Below are positions 10,716 through 20,314 of a DNA stretch of 64,000 nt, in pieces. The notes under the pieces are model-generated. The model was not told the origin of the DNA and did not search any database. It saw only the letters and a program-made list of their open reading frames with translations. This DNA comes from an uncultured Oscillospiraceae bacterium (GTDB lineage: Bacteria > Bacillota > Clostridia > Oscillospirales > Oscillospiraceae): the NCBI GenBank assembly GCA_947630785.1, contig CANRIW010000006.1, positions 21,568 to 85,567 on the forward strand, in the 5' to 3' direction. The first letter of the stretch is position 1. Each line of letters opens with the position of its first letter. The position numbers and the translations under genes are program-made.

Positions 10716-12016
10716 CAGCCGGTGGCCGCGGGAAGGGCGGCGGGCTCAGGAATACCCTCCGTCAAATTGAGGGCGATTCGGTAGTCCCCGCTGAGCACTC
10801 CCACCTCCGCGATGGAGGGCGCGATGTTCAGATAGACCCGGACGGTGGCGGTATACCCGCCGGCGGACGGCGTCATATCCTGGAGGTCGGCCACCGCCAG
10901 GAGGCTCTCGTCCGTGACGGCGTCCAGCAGGTCTGGCTCGCCCCGGACGGTGACGGAGAGCACCTGGGTGATGATGTCCGCCGTCCACCCTTCCGGGACG
11001 TTGATGCAGCGGATATTGCTGACCTGGAACGTCCGCTCCGCCAACTGCTTGTTGAAGCGGACCGTGACCTCCACATTTTCCACCCCGGTGAGGTTGGTCA
11101 GCTCGTCGTCCAAAGGCACCGGGAAGGTCAGTTTCTCCCCGTCGCGAACGGAGTCCAGGTTGATGGTGGCCACATTGATGGCCCCCGCCGCCTTGACGGC
11201 CTCCACCGCCTCGGTGGTGCCCGCCACTGTGATGCTCTCGACGGACAGCTCGGCCGACGCCTCTCCGGCGCCTACGCCGCCGCCGTCCACAAAGGTCACG
11301 GCCAGTGGGATCTCAGCGGTGGCCTGGATGGGGAAAGTGGTGTAAACCATTTCCACATCGCATGTCACATCCAGATCGAGCTCATTGCCGCTGCGGTCCA
11401 GAAGCCGGAAGGGATATTCCCCATTGACCGTTCCAGTGAGTCCTTCGTCGTCCACGGTGACCACCGCCCGGGCCACCTGGTTCACGTCCTCCAGGCGGCC
11501 ACTGACTACCACGACCTTGGGGGAAAACACGAAATCCTCTTTATCGCCCGCAAGATAGCCCTCGGCGGCGCTGCCGGTGAACTCGCCCTCCACCGGGATC
11601 TCCTGGCTGCTGTACCGGGCCACCTCTACGGTGATCACGCTGCCGTTGACCCCGCTGACGATGGTCACCTGGCTCCGGTCCACACTGGGCGGCGGCGACA
11701 CAGTGTAGGTCACCGAATGGCTTCCCTCCTCGTAGATGCCCGACACATTGGCGGTGACCTGTACCGTCTGGTTGGTCAGGGAAGCCAGCACCATATTGGT
11801 GGCCTGCACCGTCACATTGGCGGTGTACGGTCCGTCTACAAGCATCAGGCCCCGCTCCGCCAGGATCTCCTCCCCGGTAAAGGTGACGGGGATCCTCGCA
11901 ATGGTCTTGGAGTGGGACGCCTCATCGTTCACTGTGACAAAGAGCCACAGACCGATGGCGATCAGGACAGACAGTACAATATACAGAAAACGGCTGTCAA
12001 GAATCTTCTTTCCCAT
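10715..12016 (-). CDS. cdaR: YbbR-domain protein, CdaA regulator (CdaR-like)
   Basis: 433 residues. One N-terminal membrane anchor (about 9-28) is followed by an extracytoplasmic region of repeated beta-rich YbbR domains. In Bacillus and Listeria the adjacent CdaR modulates the diadenylate cyclase CdaA. The start overlaps cdaA by 20 nt, the usual cdaA-cdaR coupling. The classical third partner glmM is not downstream; DUF5685 takes that place. Confidence 0.9.
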
Positions 12017-12890
12017 TTGTACTGTCTCCCTTGAAGCCCTTGAATACGCTGGTGAGCCTGGCGGCGGAACTGGCGATCCTGCCGCCCTCTTCCTCCGCCG
12101 GCGTCAGCTCCGCGCGCAGGATCTCCTCCAGCCCGATGCGGTCCAGGTTCCGCTGGAGCGCCCCGTTGATGGCAACCGAGATGGTGCCCGTCTCCTCGGA
12201 CACCACGGCCACCACCGCGTCGGAGTTCTCGCTGGCGCCGATGGCTGCCCGGTGGCGCATCCCAAGGCTGTGATCCAGATTGACGTTGCCGGACAGGGGG
12301 AGCATACAGCCCGCCCCCACGATGCGCCCCGCCCGGACGATGATCGCCCCGTCGTGGAGGGGGGCCTTGTTCCAGAACAGGTTCTTGAGAAGCTGGGCGG
12401 ACACCGCCGCGTCCAGCGGCGTCCCCGTCTTGAGCATATCGTCCAGAATGGTCTTGCGCTCGAACACCATCAGAGCCCCCACCTTTTCGGCGGACAGGTC
12501 GGCATAGGCCGCCGCTGTCTCGGTGATGGCGTTTTCCAGATCGTTCCCCGCGCTCTCAGAGACGAACAGCTCCTTGATGCGCCCGCTGCCCATCTGCTCC
12601 AAAAACCGGCGCAGCTCCGGCTGGAACAGGATGATCAGGGCGATGAGGCCCAGCTCCACCGTGCGGTTGAGCACATAGCTCACCACACGCAGCCGCAGCA
12701 GGTTTGCCAGAAGCATGGCCCCGATGATGAGCAGCACCGCCCGGACCAGCTGGCCGGATCTGCTCTTTCGGGCAAAGCGGAACAGGTGATAGACACCAAA
12801 GGCAATAAGGGCCATATCCAGCACGTCAAAGGGGCCGATGAGCTTGATGTACTCCGGGATCTGCCGCAAAAACCGCAGGATGGCGTCCAT
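11997..12890 (-). CDS. cdaA: diadenylate cyclase CdaA (c-di-AMP synthase)
   Basis: 297 residues. Three N-terminal membrane helices (about 10-80) precede the DAC domain with the DGAIIV and GMRHRAA signature motifs. It makes c-di-AMP from two ATP, the second messenger for potassium, osmotic and cell-wall balance. The C-terminal tail (about 255-297) is longer and charged. A strong promoter lies about 75 nt upstream and cdaR follows directly, so cdaA is the first gene of the long minus-strand run that ends at stp. Confidence 0.95.
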   Translation of the reverse strand: MDAILRFLRQIPEYIKLIGPFDVLDMALIAFGVYHLFRFARKSRSGQLVRAVLLIIGAMLLANLLRLRVVSYVLNRTVELGLIALIILFQPELRRFLEQMGSGRIKELFVSESAGNDLENAITETAAAYADLSAEKVGALMVFERKTILDDMLKTGTPLDAAVSAQLLKNLFWNKAPLHDGAIIVRAGRIVGAGCMLPLSGNVNLDHSLGMRHRAAIGASENSDAVVAVVSEETGTISVAINGALQRNLDRIGLEEILRAELTPAEEEGGRIASSAARLTSVFKGFKGDSTNGKEDS

Positions 12891-12963
12891 TTCCTACCCC
12901 CCTTTTTCTGAAACAGCCCGTCAGTTTTATGGCCGTAAGCAGATTCGCAAAATCATTCAGGGT

Positions 12964-12993
12964 ATTATACCACATTTCCCACAGGGATGGCAA
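12964..12993 (-). promoter_or_regulatory. sigma-A promoter of the cdaA operon
   Basis: Read on the minus strand, TTGCCA (12988-12993) and TATAAT (12964-12969) are 18 nt apart, and a TGG just before the -10 makes it an extended -10. It is the only clear promoter upstream of the closely spaced genes from cdaA to stp. Confidence 0.75.
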
Positions 12994-13042
12994 GACAAAC
13001 CGATAAATTTCACCGGTCAAATTCCTCGCTTCCACGGCAAAA

Positions 13043-13065
13043 GGGCGCGGCTCCTCACCGCGCCC
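13043..13065 (-). terminator. rho-independent terminator overlapping the end of the class V aminotransferase gene
   Basis: An 8-bp stem, GGGCGCGG with CCGCGCCC (13058-13065 / 13043-13050), is followed on the minus strand by TTTT. The stop codon of the gene (13055-13057) lies inside the hairpin loop. It separates this gene from the cdaA promoter. Confidence 0.75.
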
Positions 13066-14185
13066 CTCTGCTCTGTGATACGATCTGCCGGAATATCTCC
13101 ACCGCCCGGTCGGTCTGCCGGGCCGTGCTGAACGCCGAAAAGCTGAACCGGACGGTGCCGTTCTCCTCCGTCCCGGCGGTCCGGTGGGCCAGGGGCGAGC
13201 AGTGTAGCCCCGCCCGGACAGCCACTCCCCGCCGTGCCAGGGCGGCCCCGATCTCCTCGCAGTCCATGCCGTCCACGGTGACGGAGAACAGCCCGCTCTG
13301 GTCCGGTCCCCGGTACACCGTCACGCCGGGGAGGCCGGCCAACCGGTCCATCAGCCGCCGGGCAAGTCCCGTCTCGTGGGCGTGGATGCGGGATATCCCC
13401 TTCTCCCGGACGAAGCGCATCCCCGCCAGCAGGCCGGCGGCGCCGCAAACATTCTGGGTCCCCGCCTCCAGCCGGTCAGGCAGAAAGTCAGGCATCTCCT
13501 GAAACCGGGACTGGCTGCCTGTCCCCCCATAGAGGAGGGGCTCCGCCTCCGCCCCGCAGAGCAGCAGGCCGGTGCCCTGGGGGCCGTACAGCCCCTTGTG
13601 CCCCGGCATGGCCACGAAGGCCGCCCCCCAGCGGGTCAGATCCACCGGCAGCACCCCGGCGGACTGGGATGCGTCCACGATCAGCGGCACCCCCCGCTCC
13701 CGGCACAGGGCGGCGATCCGGTCCACCGGCTGGATGAAGCCGAACACGTTGGACACGTGGTTACAGATGACAACGTCCACCTCCGACGTCAGCTCCCGGC
13801 GGAAGGCCCCATAGACGCCGTCTGAGTCGAACAGGGGGCCGGCGGCGATCTTGACCTTCACATCCGGGCGGGCGTACAGGGGCCGGGTGACGGCGTTGTG
13901 CTCATAGCCGGAGATCAGCACCGTGGCCCCCGGCCTCACCAGCGAGTGGATGGCGATGTTCAGGCCGTGGGTGGCGTTGGACGTGAGGATCACCCGCTCC
14001 GGGTCGCCCACGCCGAACAGCTCCGCCGCCGTCTCTCGGCAGCGGTACATGGCGTCGGCGGCCAGGGCGCTGGCGGGGTGTCCGCCCCGTCCGGGGCTGG
14101 CCATATGGGTCATGGCCCAGGCGGAGGCGGCGGGGACGCCGCGGGGCTTTTCCAGCGTGGTGGCCGCGCTGTCCAGATAAATCAT
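13055..14185 (-). CDS. aminotransferase class V / cysteine desulfurase-like PLP enzyme (DUF3343-linked type)
   Basis: 376 residues starting MIYLDSAATT, the usual N-terminus of NifS/Csd-type enzymes. The PLP-binding Lys is in PGHKGLYG and the candidate sulfur-carrying Cys in GLHCSPLAH. Such enzymes take sulfur from cysteine or selenium from selenocysteine. There is no IscU/SufU or Fe-S scaffold next to it; instead it overlaps (ATGA) a DUF3343 gene, an arrangement I associate with the cysteine-desulfurase subgroup linked to labile-selenium or sulfur-carrier functions. A house-keeping IscS role is less likely. ATG 14185 is chosen over upstream in-frame starts, which would run into the DUF3343 gene. 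Confidence 0.85.
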   Translation of the reverse strand: MIYLDSAATTLEKPRGVPAASAWAMTHMASPGRGGHPASALAADAMYRCRETAAELFGVGDPERVILTSNATHGLNIAIHSLVRPGATVLISGYEHNAVTRPLYARPDVKVKIAAGPLFDSDGVYGAFRRELTSEVDVVICNHVSNVFGFIQPVDRIAALCRERGVPLIVDASQSAGVLPVDLTRWGAAFVAMPGHKGLYGPQGTGLLLCGAEAEPLLYGGTGSQSRFQEMPDFLPDRLEAGTQNVCGAAGLLAGMRFVREKGISRIHAHETGLARRLMDRLAGLPGVTVYRGPDQSGLFSVTVDGMDCEEIGAALARRGVAVRAGLHCSPLAHRTAGTEENGTVRFSFSAFSTARQTDRAVEIFRQIVSQSRGAR

Positions 14186-14436
14186 GCCGTCACCTCGCTG
14201 TATACCCCCTCCGCTGACTGGAGGAACACCTGCCGGGGGGCCACCCCCTCCCGGCGGAGGACCATCAGCGCGTCGGTGAGCTTCCGCTCCGCCACCCGGA
14301 CACAGTAACCGCATCCCTCTTTGGAGATGACTTTCGGGGCGCGGATCACCGAGCCGGCGATGCCCGCCCGCTCCAACAGATGGGCGGTGCGCTGGGCGTG
14401 GGTCAGCGAGCGGCAGACGATCAGATAGTGAACCAT
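14182..14436 (-). CDS. DUF3343 protein (putative Se/S carrier-like)
   Basis: 84 residues. MVHYLIVCRSLTHAQRTAHL is followed by the CGYCVRV motif typical of DUF3343, small ferredoxin-fold proteins proposed as Se/S carriers. The CxxC pair could accept persulfide or selenium from the overlapping class V enzyme. The stop overlaps that gene's start, so the two are made together. The function is inferred from family and neighbour; no selD or selenium-dependent hydroxylase gene is in the window. Confidence 0.8.
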   Translation of the reverse strand: MVHYLIVCRSLTHAQRTAHLLERAGIAGSVIRAPKVISKEGCGYCVRVAERKLTDALMVLRREGVAPRQVFLQSAEGVYSEVTA

Positions 14437-14473
14437 CGGCCCATCATTCCTTTCCTGTTTCGAGGGGCGCGAA

Positions 14474-14514
14474 AACGCTCCTCACAGGGCATTGTATGCC
14501 CTGGGGGAAGCGTT
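14474..14514 (-). terminator. two-tier terminator hairpin after ispF
   Basis: The inner stem CAGGGCA/TGCCCTG (loop of 5) is flanked by an outer AACGCT/AGCGTT pairing, then TTTTC on the minus strand. It ends the ispD-ispF unit about 12 nt after the ispF stop. Confidence 0.65.
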
Positions 14515-14525
14515 GGTGATATGGT

Positions 14526-15002
14526 TCACTTGTCCACAATAATGGCAACAGAGTGGGCGGCGATCCCCTCCCCGGTCCCGGTGAAGCCCAGGCCCTCCTC
14601 GGTGGTGGCCTTCACGTTCACCCGGTCGGCGGGAACGCCCATGACCGCGGCCAGTTTCTCCCGCATCTCCGGGATGTGGGGGGACAACTTCGGCCGCTGG
14701 GCGATGACGGTGGCGTCTACATTCCCCACGGCGTACCCCTTTCCCGCCAGCATCCCCATCACCCGCTCCAGCAGGACCAGGCTGGAGATGCCCGCGTAGG
14801 CCGGGTCGCTGTCCGGGAAGGCGTGGCCGATGTCCCACAGGCCCGCCGCCCCCAGCAGGGCGTCCATCACCGCGTGGGTGAGCACATCCGCGTCGGAGTG
14901 GCCCAGCAGGCCCTTATCGTAAGGGACCTCCACCCCGCCCAGGATCAGCTTCCGATCCGGCACCAGCTTATGTACGTCATATCCGTGTCCGATGCGCGTC
15001 AT
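14526..15002 (-). CDS. ispF: 2-C-methyl-D-erythritol 2,4-cyclodiphosphate synthase
   Basis: 158 residues beginning [13 protein letters not shown], with metal ligands in GYDVH and [18 protein letters not shown]. It carries out the fifth step of the non-mevalonate isoprenoid pathway. Its ATG overlaps the ispD stop (ATGA), giving an ispDF unit that covers two of the MEP pathway steps. A longer in-frame ORF upstream would only shadow ispD. Confidence 0.95.
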   Translation of the reverse strand: MTRIGHGYDVHKLVPDRKLILGGVEVPYDKGLLGHSDADVLTHAVMDALLGAAGLWDIGHAFPDSDPAYAGISSLVLLERVMGMLAGKGYAVGNVDATVIAQRPKLSPHIPEMREKLAAVMGVPADRVNVKATTEEGLGFTGTGEGIAAHSVAIIVDK

Positions 15003-15727
15003 TGGCCGTATTCCTCCATCAGCGCTTTGGCCACCGCCAGGTCCGCCGGCGTGGTGAGCTTGATGTTCCGCTCGTCGCCGGGAATCAGGGTCACCTTCAT
15101 GCCCAGCCGCTCCACGGCGGCACAGTCGTCGGTGAGCTCCGCCCCGTCGTCGATGGCCTTTTGCAGGGCGGCCCGGATCAGGTCGCCGTCGAACACCTGG
15201 GGGGTCTGGACGGCCCACAGGGCGGAGCGGTCCAGGGTCTCGGCCACCAGGCCGTCCTCCCCCACCCGCTTGACCGTATCCTTCACCGGCAGGGCCGGGG
15301 CCGCCGCGCCGCAGACCGCCGCCTGGGCGATGGTGTCCTCGATGACCTCCACGGTGACGAAGGGGCGGGCCCCGTCTTGGATGGCGATGAGCTTCGCCTT
15401 GCGGTCCGTCTCCAGGGTGCCCAGCCGGGCGGACCGGGTGCGGGTGTCGCCCCCCCGGATGACCTTGGTCACCTTGGTGAGACCGGCATCCTTGATGAGC
15501 CGGGCCGCCTCCCCCAGGGCGTCCTCCCGGACCACCACCACAATCTCATCCACGGAGGGGGCCGCCTGGAAGGTCCGCAGGCAGCGGATCAGGGCGGGCT
15601 CGCCCCCCACGTCGGTAAAGACCTTGTCAAAGCCCATCCGGGTGGAGCTGCCCGCCGCCACGATGACCGCCGAGCACTTGACGGGGTCGCTTTTGCCCGT
15701 CAGCTTTTGCAGCAGCTGTCTCAGCAT
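14999..15727 (-). CDS. ispD: 2-C-methyl-D-erythritol 4-phosphate cytidylyltransferase
   Basis: 242 residues. The nucleotidyltransferase motif [14 protein letters not shown] is near residues 25-38 and DGARPFV marks the active-site region. It joins CTP to MEP, forming CDP-ME. The order carD-ispD-ispF is common in Firmicutes, but a terminator separates carD from ispD here, so ispD either depends on read-through or has its own unseen start site. Confidence 0.95.
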   Translation of the reverse strand: MLRQLLQKLTGKSDPVKCSAVIVAAGSSTRMGFDKVFTDVGGEPALIRCLRTFQAAPSVDEIVVVVREDALGEAARLIKDAGLTKVTKVIRGGDTRTRSARLGTLETDRKAKLIAIQDGARPFVTVEVIEDTIAQAAVCGAAAPALPVKDTVKRVGEDGLVAETLDRSALWAVQTPQVFDGDLIRAALQKAIDDGAELTDDCAAVERLGMKVTLIPGDERNIKLTTPADLAVAKALMEEYGQ

Positions 15728-15746
15728 ATGTAATCCTCCTCACGCG

Positions 15747-15770
15747 AAAAAGGAGCCCTCCCGGCTCCTT
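15747..15770 (-). terminator. rho-independent terminator after carD
   Basis: The minus strand reads AAGGAGCC-GGGAG-GGCTCCTT followed by TTT (8-bp stem at 15750-15757/15763-15770). It begins 9 nt after the carD stop and lies before the ispD start. Confidence 0.8.
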
Positions 15771-15778
15771 CCGCTCGA

Positions 15779-16258
15779 TCACTGACGCAGTACGCTGTCC
15801 ACGCTGGCCTCCACCGTCTCATAGGGCAGGCTCTGGGCCAGCACCAATTCTGAGATGAGGATCTGCTTTGCCATGTGGAGCATCTTCCGCTCTCCGTTGG
15901 AGAGACCGCGCTGGTCCTCCCGGGCCATCAGGCCCTTGATCACCTTGGCGACCTCCAGCAGATCGCCGCTCTTCAGCCGCACCATGTTCTCACGGTAACG
16001 GCGGTTCCAGTTCTGCGTCATGTCCACCTCAAGGTTTTCCATGGCGCTGAGGATATCCTCCGCCTCCTCGCCGGTCACCACCGGCCTGACGCCGATCTCC
16101 TCAGTGCTCCCGGTGGGGATCATCACCATCATGCTCCCGGCGGACAGCTTCAGCAGGTAATAGTCCTGGACCTGGCCGGCCACCTTTTTTTGAACAATGG
16201 AATCGATGATCCCGGCGCCGTGCATGGGATGGACCACTTTGTCCCCGACCTGATACAC
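15779..16258 (-). CDS. carD: CarD-family RNA-polymerase-binding transcription regulator
   Basis: 159 residues using a GTG start at 16258, with AAAGGAGG 7-8 nt upstream. An in-frame ATG further up lies upstream of the promoter, so the long version cannot be right. The N-terminal RNAP-interaction domain starts YQVGDKVVHPMHGAGII, and the C-terminal helical DNA-binding domain has NWNRRYREN. CarD proteins stabilise open promoter complexes, often at rRNA and growth genes. Confidence 0.92.
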   Translation of the reverse strand: MYQVGDKVVHPMHGAGIIDSIVQKKVAGQVQDYYLLKLSAGSMMVMIPTGSTEEIGVRPVVTGEEAEDILSAMENLEVDMTQNWNRRYRENMVRLKSGDLLEVAKVIKGLMAREDQRGLSNGERKMLHMAKQILISELVLAQSLPYETVEASVDSVLRQ

Positions 16259-16327
16259 GTCATCGCCTCCTTTGTTCGGGCCCGCACGGACGGTCAGCGG
16301 GTCTAACGTGTATAAGAGTCCAGAAAC

Positions 16328-16356
16328 AGTATACCTGATATTTGGGACTTTTGCAA
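16328..16356 (-). promoter_or_regulatory. sigma-A promoter for carD
   Basis: TTGCAA (16351-16356), a 17-nt spacer and TATACT (16328-16333) on the minus strand, about 70 nt before the GTG start. The flanking DNA (16360-16445) is much more AT-rich than the surroundings and holds several T-tracts, like an UP-element region. The intergenic stretch 16259-16504 contains nothing else but the FAH-gene terminator. Confidence 0.8.
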
Positions 16357-16466
16357 GTGTTTTTCGTATTTTTGTTGAAGTTTTTGAAACTTTCAACGAT
16401 TTTTCCCGCTATTTTTTCAATTTTTATTCTAATTTGACAAAAACCGCCAACAAAATATCCAGAAAT

Positions 16467-16499
16467 TTCCCCGGCGGAGGAGCCCCCTCCGCCGGGGAA
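16467..16499 (-). terminator. terminator-like hairpin after the FAH-family gene
   Basis: A 14-bp perfect stem (16467-16480 with 16486-16499, loop of 5) starts 6 nt after the stop of the FAH gene. The T-tract on the minus strand is short (AAATTT), so termination may be partial. Confidence 0.6.
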
Positions 16500-16504
16500 A
16501 GCAC

Positions 16505-17257
16505 TCAGATCACATGGCTCACCAGCACGCCCACGCCCTCGATGTCCACCTCCACGGTGTCGCCGGGGACCATGGGGCCGATGCCCGCCGGGGTGCCGGT
16601 GGCGATCACGTCCCCCGGCTCCAAAGTCATGGAGGCGGTGATGAACTCCAGCAGCTTCGGCACGTCGGTGATGAAGTCGGCGGTGTTCCCCTGCTGGACG
16701 GCCCTGCCGTTGAGCCGGGTCTCCAGCTTCAGGCAGGAGGGGTCCACCTCGTCGGTGACCCAGGGGCCCACGGGGCAGAAACCGTCCATGGATTTGCCCC
16801 GGGTCCACTGGCCGTCGTGCCGCTGTACGTCCCGGGCGGTGACGTCGTTCAGGCAGGTATAGCCCAGCACATAGTCCGCGAAGTCCTCCGCCTTCACAGC
16901 CTTCGCCCTGCGCCGGATGACCACCGCCAGCTCTCCCTCATAGTCCAGCCGCTGGACGAACTCCGGCGCGTGGACAGTCCCCTCCGGCCGATTGAGGGTG
17001 TTGGGGGCTTTGAGAAACAGCACCGGGAAGCCGGGGGGCTCGGCCCCCATCTCCCGGGCGTGCTCCGCGTAATTCTTGCCCACGCAGACGATCTTGGTGG
17101 GCTCACAGGGGGCCAGCAGCGTGCAGCTGTTCAGCGGCAGGCTCTTCCCGTCGTACTCGATCCCCTCATAGGGGGCCTTTTTCAGGGTGAGGACGTCCTC
17201 TCCCTTCACCGCGCCCCACCTGGGGCCGTCCGGCAGCTCGACGCGCACATATCTCAC
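16505..17257 (-). CDS. fumarylacetoacetate hydrolase (FAH) family protein
   Basis: 250 residues. The C-terminal FAH fold is recognised by GKNYAEHAREMG, the metal-binding Glu pair and Asp (DYEGELAVVI) and the GKSMDGFCPVGPW loop. Family members hydrolyse or decarboxylate acyl-pyruvates or oxaloacetate; the exact substrate cannot be told. The start overlaps the engB stop (ATGA), so it is expressed at the end of the lon-engB unit, which says little about function. Confidence 0.88.
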   Translation of the reverse strand: MRYVRVELPDGPRWGAVKGEDVLTLKKAPYEGIEYDGKSLPLNSCTLLAPCEPTKIVCVGKNYAEHAREMGAEPPGFPVLFLKAPNTLNRPEGTVHAPEFVQRLDYEGELAVVIRRRAKAVKAEDFADYVLGYTCLNDVTARDVQRHDGQWTRGKSMDGFCPVGPWVTDEVDPSCLKLETRLNGRAVQQGNTADFITDVPKLLEFITASMTLEPGDVIATGTPAGIGPMVPGDTVEVDIEGVGVLVSHVI

Positions 17258-17853
17258 AGCGTTCCCTCCACATGCTCCAGAATGAGGCCCATCAGGCGCT
17301 CTCTGCCCTCCCCCTTCTCGGCGGAGAAGGGCACCAGTTGGACCCGGCCGGGCAGCTCCAGCGTCTCCCGCACCAGCGCCAAATTGCCCTCGATCTCGCT
17401 CTTTTTCAGCTTGTCCAGCTTATTCCCGACCACCACATAGGGCTGGCCGGTGCTCAAAAACAGGTCGGACATGGTGCGGTCGTCGGCGGTGGGCCTGTGC
17501 CGGGCGTCCACCACCAGGATGCCCAGGGCCATGGGCCCCACGTCGGCGAACCACCGCTCCATGAGCCTGCCCCAGCGGTCCCGCTCCGCCTGGGACACTC
17601 TGGCGTAGCCGTATCCCGGCAGGTCCACCAGGTAGAGCTTCCCGTCGATGCGGAAATAGTTGATCTGGGTGGTCTTGCCGGGGGCGGCCCCCACCCTTGC
17701 GAAGTTCTTTCGGTTCAGCAGCCGGTTGATCACCGACGACTTGCCCACGTTGGAGCGGCCCGCGAACATCGCCTGGGGCAGCCCGTCCCGGATGAAATCC
17801 GCGGGCTTCGCCGCCGAGCGGACGAACTCCGCCTTGTTCCAGTTGATCGCCAT
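17254..17853 (-). CDS. engB: ribosome biogenesis GTP-binding protein EngB/YsxC
   Basis: 199 residues with start MAINWNKAEF at 17853; the longer ORF would overlap lon. G1 is GRSNVGKSS, G3 is in DLPGYGYA and G4 is GNKLDKL. EngB acts in late 50S assembly. It follows lon by 7 nt, the conserved clpX-lon-engB order of Firmicutes. Confidence 0.95.
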   Translation of the reverse strand: MAINWNKAEFVRSAAKPADFIRDGLPQAMFAGRSNVGKSSVINRLLNRKNFARVGAAPGKTTQINYFRIDGKLYLVDLPGYGYARVSQAERDRWGRLMERWFADVGPMALGILVVDARHRPTADDRTMSDLFLSTGQPYVVVGNKLDKLKKSEIEGNLALVRETLELPGRVQLVPFSAEKGEGRERLMGLILEHVEGTL

Positions 17854-17860
17854 GGGCACC

Positions 17861-20257
17861 TCACTGGCACAGGCCGATGGCGTCCCCGGCGGCATGGGGC
17901 TGGTCCGCCGCCACGGCGGACTGGCCCTTGGGCGCCGCCGGGTTGCCGGCCAGCGCCTCCGCCAGGGCCTCGTCCGCCTGCCGGATGGGCACGAATCTCA
18001 GCGCCGCCCGGACGGTCTGGTCGATGTCCTCCAGGTCCTTCACGTTGTCGGCGGGGATGAGCACGGTGCCGATATGATTGCGCAGAGCGGCCATGGTCTT
18101 CTCCCGCAGGCCGCCGATGGCCAGCACACGGCCCCGCAGGGTGATCTCCCCCGTCATGGCCACGTCCCGCCGGACGGGCACGCCCGCCAGCGCGGACACC
18201 ATGGCGGTGGCGATGGCCACGCCGGCGGAGGGTCCGTCCTTGGGCACCGCGCCCTCCGGGAAGTGGACGTGGATGTCCCTGGTCTTGTAGAAGTCCTCCG
18301 CCACGCCCAGCCGGTCCGCGTGGGCCCGGATGAAGGACAGGGCCGCTTGGGCGGACTCCTTCATCACGTCCCCCAGGTTGCCGGTGAGACTGATCTTGCC
18401 TGAGCCGGGGACCACGTTGGCCTCCACCTCCAGGATCTCGCCGCCCACGGAGGTCCAGGCCAGGCCGTTGACCACGCCCACCAGGGGCTCCCGCTCCGGG
18501 GTGTCGTCCTGGTAGCGCCGGGGACCCAGCAGCTCATGGAGGTCGGCCTCGGTGACGGTGACCCGCTTCGCACCGTCCCGGACGATACGCGCCGCCGCCT
18601 TGCGGCACAGGGCGGCCAGCCGCCGCTCCAGCAGCCGCACGCCGGACTCCCGGGTGTAGCCGGTGATGATGGCAAGGATCGCCTCGTCGGTGATCTTCAG
18701 CTTGGACTTGGTGAGGCCGTGGCGTTTCAGCTCCCGGGGCAGCAGATGGCGCTTGGCGATCTCCAGCTTTTCCTTGTCGGTATAGCTGGGCAGCTCGATG
18801 ACCTCCATCCGGTCCAGCAGAGGCTTGGGGATGGTGTCGGTGGTATTGGCGGTGGTGATGAACATCACGTCGGACAGGTCGAAGGGCACCTCCAGATAGT
18901 GGTCCCGGAAGGTGGAGTTCTGCTCCCCGTCCAGCACCTCCAGCAGGGCGGCCGCCGGGTCCCCCCGGTGGTCGGCCCCCACCTTGTCGATCTCGTCCAG
19001 CAGCAGCACCGGGTTGGAGCTGCCCGCCTGCCGGATGCCGGCGATGATCCGCCCCGGCATGGCGCCGATATAGGTCTTGCGGTGGCCCCGGATGTCCGCC
19101 TCGTCCCGGATGCCGCCCAGGGAGATCCGGGCCAGCTTTCGGTTCATGGCCCGGGCCACGCTCATGGCAATGGAGGTCTTGCCAACCCCCGGCGGGCCCA
19201 CCAGGCAGATGATCTGCCCCTTCAGTTCCGGGGCCAGCTGCTTCACCGCCACGAACTCCAGGATGCGCTCCTTGACTTTCTCCAGGCCGTAGTGGTCGGC
19301 GTCCAGCGTTTTGGAAACGGCGTGTACGCTCACTCGCTCCCTGGTCTTTTTGTTCCAGGGCAGGTCCAGACAGGTGTCCAGATACCCCCGGATCACCGCC
19401 CCCTCGGCGGAGCCGAAGGGCTGTTTCTCCAGGTGCCTGATCTCCTTCTCCAGCTTCTCACGGACCTCGTCGGGGAGATCGGCCTCCGCCACACGCTGGC
19501 GGTACTCTCCGATCTCGTCCTGCTCGCCGTCCTCCCCCAGCTCCCGCTGGATGACCCGCAGCTGCTCCCGCAGGAAGTAGTCCCGCTGGCTGCTGGCCAC
19601 CTGTTCATGGACCTTTGACGCCAGATCGGCCTCCGCCTCCAGAATCTCCACCTCACGGCCCAGGATGCGGCACAGCAGTCCGATCCGCCGGGCAGGGCGC
19701 AGCTCCTCCAGCACCGCCTGCTTGTCCTCGAACCGCAGGGGGAGGTTCTGGGCGGCGTAGTCGGAGATATAGGCCGGATCGTCGCTGGCCAGCATCTTCA
19801 GGTAGACCTCCGGCGGCACCCGGTCAGACAGCTCGGTGTACCGCTCCATGTGGGCGTAGATCTGGCGGATGGCGGCCTCGGTACGGGAGGAATTGCCCCG
19901 CAGGGTCTCCGGCGCGGGCAGATACTCCACCTCCGCGGTCAGATAGGGCTCGGTGGACACAAGGCTCGTCATGCGGCCCCGGCTCCGGCCCTCCACCATC
20001 ACCCGGACACTGTTCTCCGGCAGCCGGAGGATCTGTTTCACATCCGCGATGGTGCCGACGTTGTAAAGGTCTTTCCCTTCCGGGTTCTCCACGGTCACGT
20101 CCCGCTGGGTCACCAGGAAGATAGTCCGGTTCTCCGCCATGGCCGCCTCCAGCGCCTTGATGGACGCCTCCCGCCCCACGTCGAAGTGCAGCGTCAGCTG
20201 GGGGAAGACAGTCAGGCCCCGCAGCGCCAGCGCGGGCATCATGATATGGTCGCTCAT
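17861..20257 (-). CDS. lon: ATP-dependent protease La (Lon)
   Basis: 798 residues with the full LonA layout: N-terminal substrate domain (1-205), helical region, AAA+ module with Walker A GPPGVGKT (about 355-362), and C-terminal Ser-Lys protease domain with PKDGPSAG (catalytic Ser) and GGLREKTMA (catalytic Lys). It degrades damaged and regulatory proteins. AGGAGGG precedes the ATG. No CIRCE or CtsR box is seen upstream. Confidence 0.96.
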   Translation of the reverse strand: MSDHIMMPALALRGLTVFPQLTLHFDVGREASIKALEAAMAENRTIFLVTQRDVTVENPEGKDLYNVGTIADVKQILRLPENSVRVMVEGRSRGRMTSLVSTEPYLTAEVEYLPAPETLRGNSSRTEAAIRQIYAHMERYTELSDRVPPEVYLKMLASDDPAYISDYAAQNLPLRFEDKQAVLEELRPARRIGLLCRILGREVEILEAEADLASKVHEQVASSQRDYFLREQLRVIQRELGEDGEQDEIGEYRQRVAEADLPDEVREKLEKEIRHLEKQPFGSAEGAVIRGYLDTCLDLPWNKKTRERVSVHAVSKTLDADHYGLEKVKERILEFVAVKQLAPELKGQIICLVGPPGVGKTSIAMSVARAMNRKLARISLGGIRDEADIRGHRKTYIGAMPGRIIAGIRQAGSSNPVLLLDEIDKVGADHRGDPAAALLEVLDGEQNSTFRDHYLEVPFDLSDVMFITTANTTDTIPKPLLDRMEVIELPSYTDKEKLEIAKRHLLPRELKRHGLTKSKLKITDEAILAIITGYTRESGVRLLERRLAALCRKAAARIVRDGAKRVTVTEADLHELLGPRRYQDDTPEREPLVGVVNGLAWTSVGGEILEVEANVVPGSGKISLTGNLGDVMKESAQAALSFIRAHADRLGVAEDFYKTRDIHVHFPEGAVPKDGPSAGVAIATAMVSALAGVPVRRDVAMTGEITLRGRVLAIGGLREKTMAALRNHIGTVLIPADNVKDLEDIDQTVRAALRFVPIRQADEALAEALAGNPAAPKGQSAVAADQPHAAGDAIGLCQ

Positions 20258-20314
20258 ACGATCCCTCCTCTTATGTGGGAAAAGGGGCGGACAATATGCC
20301 CACCCCTCCGCACA

